Positions 18,301 through 25,531 of a stretch of 64,000 nt of DNA are shown piece by piece. Source of the stretch: Lysobacter sp. FW306-1B-D06B (GTDB taxonomy: Bacteria; Pseudomonadota; Gammaproteobacteria; Xanthomonadales; Xanthomonadaceae); NCBI RefSeq assembly GCF_038446665.1, contig NZ_CP151802.1, positions 2,356,001-2,420,000 on the forward strand, in the 5' to 3' direction. The first letter of the stretch is position 1. Each line of letters starts with the position of its first letter. The translations under genes were made by a program, and so were the position numbers. Under the pieces are notes generated by a model that was not told the origin of the DNA, made no database searches, and was given only the letters and a program-made list of their open reading frames with translations.

Positions 18301-21300
18301 GTGCCGGACCTGGCGGTGAAGCTCGCCGGCGAACGCGTCGCGCCGCGCAACGCGCTGGAACGCACCATCGCCGAGGCGATGGCGCAGGTGCTGGGCGTGG
18401 CCGAAGTCGGCGTGGACGATGATTTCTTCTCGCTGGGCGGACACTCGCTGCTGGCCGCGCAGCTGACCTCGCGCATCAACAAGGAACTGGGCATCGCGCT
18501 GTCGCTGCGTGCTCTGTTCGACGGCCCGACCGTGGCCAAGCTCGCGCGCATGGTGCAGGGCATCGACGGCGAAGCCGCGCCGAAGCGCGAGCCGATCAAG
18601 CCGCTGGCCGACCGCACGCGCGGGCCGATGTCGGTGATGCAGGAACGCCTGTACCTGCTGGAGCAGTTCAATCCTGGGCAGATCACCTACAACACGCCCA
18701 GCGCGCACCGACTGCGCGGGCCGTTGCAGCTGGATGCCTTCCAGGCCGCGATCGACGCGATGATCCAGCGCCAGAGCGTGCTGCGCACGACGATCGGTCT
18801 GGTCGACGGCGAACCGATGCAGATCGTGCACGACGCGGTGGATGTCGACATCACCGACGTCGTCGACGTCAGCCACTTGCCGAAAGACGAGCGCGAGGCC
18901 GAAGTCTCGCGTCGCATGGACGCGTTGATCCAGACGCCGTTCGAACTCGACCGCGCGCCGCTGGTCCGCTCGCGCCTGTTCCGCCTGGGGCCGGAAGAAC
19001 ACGTGTGGTTCTTCATGACCCACCACCTCATCTGGGACGGCTGGTCGTTCGACCTGATGTACACCGACATGGCCGAGCTCTACGCCGCGCAGATCGAAGG
19101 CCGCGAGCCGACGCTGCCGGAACTGACGGTGAGCTACGCCGACTTCTCCGCCTGGCACCACGAATGGCTGCAGGGGCCGGAGTACGCCAAGCAACTGGCC
19201 TTCTGGCGCGAGCGCCTCGGCGGTACAGCGCAGGGCACGGCGTCCAGGGGAATCGAAGCGTTGCCGACCGACATGCCGCGTCGTCCCGGAATGTCGGGCA
19301 AGGGCGTCACGCATCGGATCGTGGTGGCGCACGACGTGACGGCAGCGCTGCACGACACCGCCAAGCAGGTCGATGCCACGCTGTACATGGTGCTGCTCAC
19401 CGCGTACTTCGCGTTGATCAGCCGCACCTCGGGCCTGCGCGAGCTGATCGTCGGCACGCCGGTGCGCGGTCGCAACACGGCCGAGGTGGAGAACCTGATG
19501 GGTTACTTCACCAGCCTGCTGCCGCTGCGGATGGAGATCGATCCGACGATGACGTTCGCGCAGGCCGTCAAGCAGGTGAAGGACGTGGTGCTCGACAGCT
19601 TCGCGCACCCCGACATCCGCCTGGAAGACCTGGTGCGGGAGCTCAGCGTACGCAGCCGCGAAGGCGGCGCCGTGCTCTACCACGCGCTGTTCTCGTTCCA
19701 GGACATCCGCCAGCGCGTGTGCGAATGGGGTCCGCTCACGCACGAGCGTTATCCGGTGTTCCAGACCGCGTCCACGCAGGACCTGGGCCTGTGGTTCGTC
19801 GAACAGGACACGGGTCTGTCGGGCGGCTTCATCTACAACGCCGACATCTTCCTCGACGACACCGCCGCGCTGCTGCGCGACCGTTACATCGCCGTGCTCA
19901 AGGCGCTGGGACGCGATCCGTCGTTGACGCTGGATCAGATCACGCAGTTCGACGACGGCCAGGCGCTGCAGTTCGGCCGCAGCGTCGAGTCGACGCCGAT
20001 CGAGGCTGCGCCGGCCCCGGCGGCGCTGGACGCCGAACTGTACGAACCGCTCGACGAACTGGGCACGCAGCTGCTGGCGATCTGGCGCGACCTGCTGCGC
20101 AAGCCCGACATCGGCGCGGACGATGATTTCTTCTCGCTCGGCGGGCACTCGTTGCAGGCCGTGCAGATGTTCCACCGTTTCAACCGCGAGACCGGCGTGA
20201 ACCTGCCGCTGGCAACGCTGCTCACCGCGCGCACCGTGCGTGCGCTGGCGCGCGAGTACCAGCGCGCCCGCAACGACGCCGACGCGCTGGACGGCGGCGA
20301 GCGCGATCCGTGGGCGCCGCTGGTGTCCATCCGCGCGCAGGGCGATGCCAAGCCGCTGTTCCTGGTGCATGCCGTGGGCGGCAACGTGCTCAACTACCGC
20401 CCGCTGGCCGAAGCGATGCCTGCCGGCATCCCGGTGTACGGCCTGCAGGCGCTGGGTCTGGACGGCCGCACCGCACCGCTGGAAAGCGTGGAGGCGATGG
20501 CGCAGCGTTACGTGGCCGAGATCCGCAGCGTGCAGCCGCACGGCCCGTACCACCTGGCCGGCGGTTCGATGGGCGGCATCATCGCCTACGAAATGGCGCA
20601 GCAGTTGATGGCTGCCGGTGAGACGGTCGGCCTGCTGGGCCTGGTCGACACCTCCGCCGAATTCGGCCTGCGCTATCGCGACGACGCCCGCCGCGGCCTG
20701 TCCGCGCGCGTGCAGCGACTGCATCGACGCATGCAGGGGCAATCGCTGGGCGAACGCATCGCCACGATCGGCGGTGTGGTCAACGGCCGACTGCAGGCAT
20801 CCAAGCTGCGCCAGCAGGCGCAGGCCGCGCGTGAAGCGGGCGAGGCCCTGCCGCACAACGTGCGCTATGCGGAGCTGGAAGCCACGCACATGCGCGCGTA
20901 CGGGAAGTACGTGGTCAAGCCCTATCCGGGCGCGCTGGTGCTGTTCCGCGCCAGCGATCAACCCTCGATGCTGCGCAACAAGCCCACGCTGGGCTGGGAC
21001 GGTCTGGTCGGTTCGGTGGATGTCCTCTCGATCCCCGGCGACCACCGCGTGATGATCGAATCGCCGTCGCTGGTGGCCCAGCTCAGCAACGCCATCCTGC
21101 GCGCGCAGGGTCGGGTCGCCGTGACCGCGCCGGACGCACCGCGCGAAACCGCCGCAACGGGCGATGGCGTGGCCGCGCAGGACCCGCGCGCCGAGTACCT
21201 GCGCAGCGTGTGGAAGGACCTGCTCGGTGTCGAGGTCGGCATCGACGACAACTTCTTCGACCTGGGAGGCAATTCGATGCTTGCCGTGCAGATGTCCAGC

Positions 21301-21477
21301 CGCGTGGTGAAGGACACGGGCGTGCGCATCCAGCTGATGCGGCTGGCGGCGCAGAACCTTGCGCAGATCGCCTCCGACCTGCCCGAGCACATCGTCCGCG
21401 AGGAAAAGGGCGGCGTCGGCGCGCGCATGGCGCGGCAGATGAAGCGCCTGCTGCGCACGCCGGGGACGGTGGAATGA
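15349..21477 (+). CDS. Nonribosomal peptide synthetase C-A-PCP-C-PCP-TE-PCP
   Basis: This 2042-aa synthetase has these domains. C1 has H166-H167...D171-G172. The A domain is about 490-1000 (YTSGSTG from 644; A4 Asp690), and its specificity residues read approximately D-I-L-Q-L-G-V-V-W, close to the glycine code. PCP1 Ser is 1033. C2 has H1225-H1226...D1230-G1231. PCP2 Ser is 1601. The TE has Ser1740 in GGSMGG, Asp1767 and His1899. A third PCP (Ser1976) follows the TE. All catalytic residues are present. The second condensation module has no A domain, and the TE is not C-terminal; both are unusual. The start is coupled to the previous stop (ATGA); the open frame upstream is only a GC-rich shadow. 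Confidence 0.95.
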   Translation: MNAAVFDKGRLDKSNGTDTAVDYDPFADGPLSRVAPTTEPQREVWLADRLGNDASLAYNESISLDFRGPLSVDALQAALAGLVARHDILRANFGPDGKTLCVGDERAIDLPLIDLSALDDAERAARIAAHAREVVETPFDLDHGALLRAELLRLSLDHHHLVLTAHHLVCDGWSWWVIVRELGTLYTQAVGQSAQPLPPAESFADYALAEAEHPHGATYRSDEAYWLKRFADGGPVLDLPTDRTRPTRRTFASIREDHILDNELVAAVRRLGARQGASLFATLLAGFAGLLSRLTAQNDVVIGIPAAGQSVDGHDHLVGHCVNLLPLRFELDQAQPFEQALGAAQSTLLDAIEHQRYTFGTLLKKLPLQRDPARLPLCSVMFNIDQAMDQESTGFHGLGMRLITNPRSYENFELFVNAVQVQGGMRLECQYNTDLFDNATIRRWLAAYETLLRAAVARPTLAFGRLSVVSDAARDELQALQPAAVAFDRECRMHEAFERQCDRTPERVAVEFNGESIRYDELEARANRIAHLLRARGVHRGTLVGLVLDRGVDMLAGLLGVLKAGAGYVPLDPNFPAERLAYMAGDAGLAALLTTTKHAAHFDLRGRPVLSLDTLHDELASLPATRLGRDEGAAQPESIAYVIYTSGSTGRPKGVQVPHRAVSNFLASMAKEPGLSAEDRLVAVTTLSFDIAVLELLLPLSVGARVVLADRVTAADGVALKALIAASGATVMQATPASWRLLLDAEWKGDANFKILCGGEALPPDLAAQLLKRCGSLWNVYGPTETTVWSTCSRVTTASDIHIGRPIDNTQVWILDPRGELCPLGVPGEIWIGGDGVTLGYLNRPELTSERFVPDPFSTASGALLYRTGDRGRWRPDGVLEHQGRLDFQVKVRGYRIELGEIEALLAAHPQVARAVVVAREDRPGDVRLVAYVVSDSLTTGEGESLLASYLKGSLPDYMIPQHILFLDAIPLLPNGKIDRKSLPVPDLAVKLAGERVAPRNALERTIAEAMAQVLGVAEVGVDDDFFSLGGHSLLAAQLTSRINKELGIALSLRALFDGPTVAKLARMVQGIDGEAAPKREPIKPLADRTRGPMSVMQERLYLLEQFNPGQITYNTPSAHRLRGPLQLDAFQAAIDAMIQRQSVLRTTIGLVDGEPMQIVHDAVDVDITDVVDVSHLPKDEREAEVSRRMDALIQTPFELDRAPLVRSRLFRLGPEEHVWFFMTHHLIWDGWSFDLMYTDMAELYAAQIEGREPTLPELTVSYADFSAWHHEWLQGPEYAKQLAFWRERLGGTAQGTASRGIEALPTDMPRRPGMSGKGVTHRIVVAHDVTAALHDTAKQVDATLYMVLLTAYFALISRTSGLRELIVGTPVRGRNTAEVENLMGYFTSLLPLRMEIDPTMTFAQAVKQVKDVVLDSFAHPDIRLEDLVRELSVRSREGGAVLYHALFSFQDIRQRVCEWGPLTHERYPVFQTASTQDLGLWFVEQDTGLSGGFIYNADIFLDDTAALLRDRYIAVLKALGRDPSLTLDQITQFDDGQALQFGRSVESTPIEAAPAPAALDAELYEPLDELGTQLLAIWRDLLRKPDIGADDDFFSLGGHSLQAVQMFHRFNRETGVNLPLATLLTARTVRALAREYQRARNDADALDGGERDPWAPLVSIRAQGDAKPLFLVHAVGGNVLNYRPLAEAMPAGIPVYGLQALGLDGRTAPLESVEAMAQRYVAEIRSVQPHGPYHLAGGSMGGIIAYEMAQQLMAAGETVGLLGLVDTSAEFGLRYRDDARRGLSARVQRLHRRMQGQSLGERIATIGGVVNGRLQASKLRQQAQAAREAGEALPHNVRYAELEATHMRAYGKYVVKPYPGALVLFRASDQPSMLRNKPTLGWDGLVGSVDVLSIPGDHRVMIESPSLVAQLSNAILRAQGRVAVTAPDAPRETAATGDGVAAQDPRAEYLRSVWKDLLGVEVGIDDNFFDLGGNSMLAVQMSSRVVKDTGVRIQLMRLAAQNLAQIASDLPEHIVREEKGGVGARMARQMKRLLRTPGTVE

Positions 21478-22283
21478 GCGCGCCCTTCTTCTTCGGCGCG
21501 GCGGACCGCCACCTGTTCGGCCTGCTGCACGAATGCGACGGCGCCGCGGCGTCGACCGACCACGCGTTGCTGGTCTGCGCGCCGCTGTTGCAGGACGGCA
21601 TACGCAGCCATCGTGCCTTGTGGGCGCTGGCGGAAGCGGTCGGTCAGCATGGCGTTCCGACGCTGACCTTCGACTGGTTCGGCACGGGCGATTCGGCCGG
21701 CGAGGACACCGCGCTCACGCTGCCGGGCATGCTCGACGATCTGCAGCAGGCATCGAGCGAACTGCTGCGTCGCAGCGAAGTACCGCGCCTGCACTGGCTG
21801 GCGCTGCGCAGCGCCGCGTTGCCGCTGTTCGCACACCTGGAGCGCAGCGCCGAGCCGGCGGAAGTGGTGCTGTGGGATCCGCAACTCGACGGTGCGCGCC
21901 TGGTGCGCGAGTGGAGAGCGCAGCACCAGCGGCAACTTCACGAAAGCGGGCGCTACGTTAACGCGCGCCACGAGTCCGATGCCGGCGAGCTGCTCGGCTT
22001 CGGTGTCGACGACGCGCTGCTGTCGGCGCTGGAAGGCCTGGACGCGGCGAAGCTGCGCTTGCCGAGCGGCACCCGTGTGCGCATGGCGGTGTGGGAGATG
22101 GACGAGGAACTCGACCGCTTCGCGCGCGAGCAGCGCGCCAACGGCGTGTCGGTGGAGGCCGTGCTGCTCGACGAAGGCGAGCGGCCGGAATGGACCGTGC
22201 CGTCGCGCTTCGGCGGCCAGGTGTTTCCGCGACGCGCCGTGGCCCAGCTGGCGCAGCGCATGACCGAACAGGTGCCGTGGTGA
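21474..22283 (+). CDS. Alpha/beta hydrolase-like protein, exosortase-A-associated hydrolase 2 type
   Basis: This 269-aa alpha/beta-hydrolase fold protein reads MSAPFFFG...LFGLLHECDG, then FDWFGTGDSAGED, then WDPQLDGARLVREW. The family resemblance is to hydrolase 2 of exosortase-A EPS loci (TIGR03101 by memory). The expected nucleophile elbow GxSxG reads LALRSAAL, without the flanking glycines, so classical serine-hydrolase activity is doubtful. It overlaps the NRPS stop by 4 bp (ATGA) and is followed by its partner with another 4-bp overlap. This suggests an editing, carrier-unloading or scaffolding role for the assembly line. Confidence 0.7.
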   Translation: MSAPFFFGAADRHLFGLLHECDGAAASTDHALLVCAPLLQDGIRSHRALWALAEAVGQHGVPTLTFDWFGTGDSAGEDTALTLPGMLDDLQQASSELLRRSEVPRLHWLALRSAALPLFAHLERSAEPAEVVLWDPQLDGARLVREWRAQHQRQLHESGRYVNARHESDAGELLGFGVDDALLSALEGLDAAKLRLPSGTRVRMAVWEMDEELDRFAREQRANGVSVEAVLLDEGERPEWTVPSRFGGQVFPRRAVAQLAQRMTEQVPW

Positions 22284-23161
22284 ATCTGCAGCTCGACGAG
22301 AAAGCGCTGGAACAACGCCAGGAACTGCCCTCCGCACGCGCAGCCGAAGGGCTGCCCGCACTGGAGGCCACGGAGACGGCGCACCGCTTCGGCGATGGCC
22401 TGGTCGGCGTGGTCACCCGTCCGCTGGGCGCGGCCTCGAAGGTGGGTGTCGTGCTGCTCAATGCCGGCCTGACGCGCCACACCGGGCCGTTCCGCGTGCA
22501 CGTGGACCTCGCAAGAATGCTGGCGGCGCAGGGTTTCGCCGTCCTGCGTTTCGACCAGTCGGGACTGGGCGACAGTGCGCTGCCCGGCAAGGCCGCGGGC
22601 GAGCGCCGCCATCGTGAGACCGATGCCGCGATGCGACTGCTCGCGCAGGAAGCCGGGGTGGAGCGTTTCGTGCTGTGCGGTCTGTGTTCCGGCGCGGACG
22701 ACGCCTTCCATGTCGGCGCGAGTGATCCGCGCATCGCCGGTGCGATCCTGCTGGACGGCGTCGCGTATCCCACGCCGGGCTTCTGGGTGCGGCACGCGCT
22801 GCCGCGCCTGCTCGACTTCGGCAAGGTGCTGCGCTTCCTGCTGTCGCGCCGCAACGCCGGGCCATCACTGGCGGATTTCCGCGACTGGCCCGCGCGCGCG
22901 GATGCACGGCGCATGCTGGCCGAGATGGTCGAGCGCGACGCGAGGCTGCTGTTCGTGTTCACCGGCGGCGCGTACCACTACTTCAACCACCGCTCGCAGC
23001 TGACCGCCTGCCTGGGGCGCGCGGCGGCATCGCCGCAGGTGAGGCTGGAGTTCTGGCGCGAGTACGACCACACCTTCTTCCTGCGCAAGCACCGGCGCGT
23101 GCTGCTGGCGCGGATCGGCGCGTGGATGCGTTCGGAATTCGGCGCAGTGGGGTCGCATTGA
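22280..23161 (+). CDS. Alpha/beta hydrolase, exosortase-A-associated hydrolase 1 type
   Basis: This 293-aa alpha/beta hydrolase has GVVLLNAGLTRHTGPFRVHVDLAR (oxyanion region), FDQSGLGDS, and a nucleophile elbow CGLCSGADD with Cys rather than Ser at the nucleophile position. The late segment YDHTFFLRKHR carries a likely catalytic His. The resemblance is to hydrolase 1 of exosortase-A loci (TIGR03100 by memory), which often has such a GLC elbow. The GTG start at 22280 overlaps the previous stop as GTGA, and no nearby ATG is in frame. By position it could be a type II thioesterase-like or transfer enzyme for the NRPS product. Confidence 0.72.
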   Translation: MNLQLDEKALEQRQELPSARAAEGLPALEATETAHRFGDGLVGVVTRPLGAASKVGVVLLNAGLTRHTGPFRVHVDLARMLAAQGFAVLRFDQSGLGDSALPGKAAGERRHRETDAAMRLLAQEAGVERFVLCGLCSGADDAFHVGASDPRIAGAILLDGVAYPTPGFWVRHALPRLLDFGKVLRFLLSRRNAGPSLADFRDWPARADARRMLAEMVERDARLLFVFTGGAYHYFNHRSQLTACLGRAAASPQVRLEFWREYDHTFFLRKHRRVLLARIGAWMRSEFGAVGSH

Positions 23162-23165
23162 CGCG

Positions 23166-24662
23166 ATGAGCGAGTCTTCCCCCGGTCTGGCAAAGCACTA
23201 CCTGCGCTATTCCACCGCCAACGTGCTGGTGATGATGGCGGGACTGGTGTCGTTCCCGCTGCTCACGCGCCTGCTCGACAACACGCAGTACGGCATCCTG
23301 GGCTACTACGAGACCTGGGTGCTGATGGCGGTGGCGGTCGCCAAGCTCGGCGCGCAGCATTCCATCCAGCGCTTCTATCCGCACGGCGGCGACGAAGCGC
23401 GCATGCGCGCCTTCGCCACCAACCTGTTCTACCTGCCGATGCTCGGCTCGCTGGTGCTGTGGGCGTTCGTCGGCGCGGTGGCGATCGTGCACGGCTACGC
23501 GACGGGCGACGGCCATTCGCCGGTGTTCTGGATGGCATTGGTGATGACGCCGATGCTGGTTTATTCCAGCCTGGTGGAGACCGTGCTGCGCGTGACCGAG
23601 CAGTCGCGAACGGTGATGTTCACGCGCGTGGCGTGGCGCTGGTTGCAGCTGGCGCTGATGCTCGGCGCGGTGATGGCGGTGCAGCACACGGCGGCCGCCG
23701 CGTACGGCGGCAAGCTGCTGGCGGTGGTGATCGGCCTGGTGTTCTACCTGGGCTGGGCACGCCGGCACCTGCACTTCGCGCGCGATACGGTGAACGCGGG
23801 CGAGATGCGCCAGTCGTTCGCCTACGGCATGCCGCTGGTGATGACCGAAATCCTCGCCGTCGCGCTGGTGTCGATCGACCGGATCATGCTCAAGGGCCTG
23901 TCGGGCGATTTCGCGGTGGTGGGCATCTACAGCGTCGGCGCGGCGCTGGCGATGCAGGTGCACATGTTCATGAACCTCACGGTGTTCGAGTCGTTCACGC
24001 CCGCCGCCAATCGCGTCTATGTGACCGAAGGCGCGGCCGCCGTGCGCGCGCTCAAGCGCACCATGCTGATGCCGATGACCTACGCCGCGATCGGCGTGGC
24101 GCTGCTGTTGTGGACGCTGGGCACCGATCTGATCATCGCGCTCAGCGGCGCGAGCAAGGCGGCGTCGGGGCCGGTGTTCGAGCTGATGGGCGCGATGAAC
24201 GCTGTGCTGCCGGTGCTGCTGGTGTGCGGTTTCGGCCTGGTGCTGGAACGTCGCACCAAGACGGTGATGGTGCTGATGTGCGGTGCGGTGGCGATCAACG
24301 CGGCGCTGAACTGGTGGTGGATTCCGGCCTGGGGTGTGATGGGCGCGGCGTATGCGACGCTGGCGAGCTCGGCGGTGTCGAGCATCGCGGCCTGCCTGCT
24401 GGTCAACCCGGCGCTGCGGCAGTTCCCGGATCGACGCACGCTGCTGACGGCGTTGTGCGCGGGAGTGCTGGCGCTGGCGGGCGAGTGGATCACCGTGCAT
24501 CTGGACCTGCGGCCGGGCTGGCAGCGGATGCTGGTCGGTGGGATGTTGATCGGCGGGCCGTATCTGCTGGCGTTGCTCACGCTCGATGGGCGCTTGCGCG
24601 CGATGCTGTATCCGAAGTTGCGTGCGGTGGAGCGGCGGGTGAGTGAGGGGGTTGTGGGGTAG
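23166..24662 (+). CDS. Polysaccharide flippase (Wzx-like, MOP superfamily)
   Basis: This 498-aa polytopic inner-membrane protein has about 12-14 hydrophobic helices. It opens with the typical HYLRYSTANVLVMMAGLVSFPLLTRLL and continues QYGILGYYETWVLM, a signature of lipid-linked oligosaccharide translocases. Its job would be to flip the undecaprenyl-linked repeat unit to the periplasm. It starts 4 bp after the hydrolase stop, so it is the last gene of the PPTase-to-flippase run. The synthetases are therefore embedded in, not merely next to, EPS genes. Confidence 0.88.
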   Translation: MSESSPGLAKHYLRYSTANVLVMMAGLVSFPLLTRLLDNTQYGILGYYETWVLMAVAVAKLGAQHSIQRFYPHGGDEARMRAFATNLFYLPMLGSLVLWAFVGAVAIVHGYATGDGHSPVFWMALVMTPMLVYSSLVETVLRVTEQSRTVMFTRVAWRWLQLALMLGAVMAVQHTAAAAYGGKLLAVVIGLVFYLGWARRHLHFARDTVNAGEMRQSFAYGMPLVMTEILAVALVSIDRIMLKGLSGDFAVVGIYSVGAALAMQVHMFMNLTVFESFTPAANRVYVTEGAAAVRALKRTMLMPMTYAAIGVALLLWTLGTDLIIALSGASKAASGPVFELMGAMNAVLPVLLVCGFGLVLERRTKTVMVLMCGAVAINAALNWWWIPAWGVMGAAYATLASSAVSSIAACLLVNPALRQFPDRRTLLTALCAGVLALAGEWITVHLDLRPGWQRMLVGGMLIGGPYLLALLTLDGRLRAMLYPKLRAVERRVSEGVVG

Positions 24663-24967
24663 GGGCTTGCGGTCCCCGTCATGCCGGCGAAGGCCTGTCC
24701 TGAGCTGGTCGAAGGGCCGGGACCCAGGCCCGCAGGGCGTGGGCACTCCCCGTGCGGCGACCCACTTCACCGTCATCCCGGCGAAGGCCTGTCCTGAGCT
24801 GGTCGAAGGGCCGGGATCCAGGCCCGCAGTACGTGGGCACTCCGATAGTGGCAAACCTTGTCACCGTCATTCCAGCGAAAGCTGGAATCCATTTTGATTT
24901 GGCTTTCTCAGGCTTCTCAAAGAAGGAGCAATAGCAAAGCTTCCGATCGGCTACGCCGCTCGGGTCA

Positions 24968-24993
24968 CTTTTCTTTGCTTGCCCAAAGAAAAG
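24968..24993. repeat. Perfect CTTTTCTTTG / CAAAGAAAAG hairpin
   Basis: A 10-bp perfect inverted repeat (24968-24977 with 24984-24993) encloses a 6-nt loop CTTGCC and is followed by TAACCAAAAGAAAGGGC. From memory this segment recurs in many xanthomonad genomes as an intergenic element of unknown role. Confidence 0.7.
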
Positions 24994-25146
24994 TAACCAA
25001 AAGAAAGGGCCTTCCATTTGCCCAAACCAATCCCACGACCGGACAGCGAGTAGGCGCGTTCGCGATTCGCCATCCATGGCTCAGCGCTCACCGCCGCACA
25101 TCCATGTGCGGCGCCCTTCGGGGCTAGTGATCTGAAAGGCTGTTCG

Positions 25147-25177
<31 letters not shown>

Positions 25178-25183
25178 ATTCAC

Positions 25184-25428
25184 CGTCATCCCGGCGAAGG
25201 CCGGGACCCAGGCCCTCAGCGTCCGGGCACTCCCTCTGCGGTGAACGCCCTCACCGTCATTCCCGCGAAGGCGGGAATCCAGGGACTTTTCACGCTTGCC
25301 TGTTGCCTGTGAACAGCAACAGCAAAATGGATTCCAGCTTCCGCTGGAATGACGTGACATGTCGGATGGCGTGACAGCCTGGATCCCGGCCCTTCGACCA
25401 GCTCGGACAGGCCTTCGCCGGGATGACG
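25184..25428. repeat. Composite nested inverted repeat (REP/BIME-like), copy 1
   Basis: The order is unit A (CGTCATCCCGGCGAAGG...), unit B (CGTCATTCCCGCGAAGG...), a centre of about 60 bp, B inverted (ATGGATTCCAGC...), then A inverted ending GGGATGACG. The same order and spacing recur at 28282-28523 and 57548-57797. The inverted A unit here carries the CTTCGACCAGCTCGGACAGG interruption. Confidence 0.8.
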
Positions 25429-25531
25429 GCATTGGCAATGCGCTTATGTGCTGATGCGTTCGCTGAAACGACGTGATGTAACGGATAGCGTGACGACCTG
25501 GATCCCGGCCCTCGCCGGGATGACCGGCGAA

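Noticed and set aside
17407..21390. A 1327-codon open frame on the minus strand opposite the NRPS.
   Set aside because: It has no domain recognisable as a protein family, is Arg/His/Gln-rich as antisense frames of high-GC genes are, and lies fully opposite clear NRPS domains.
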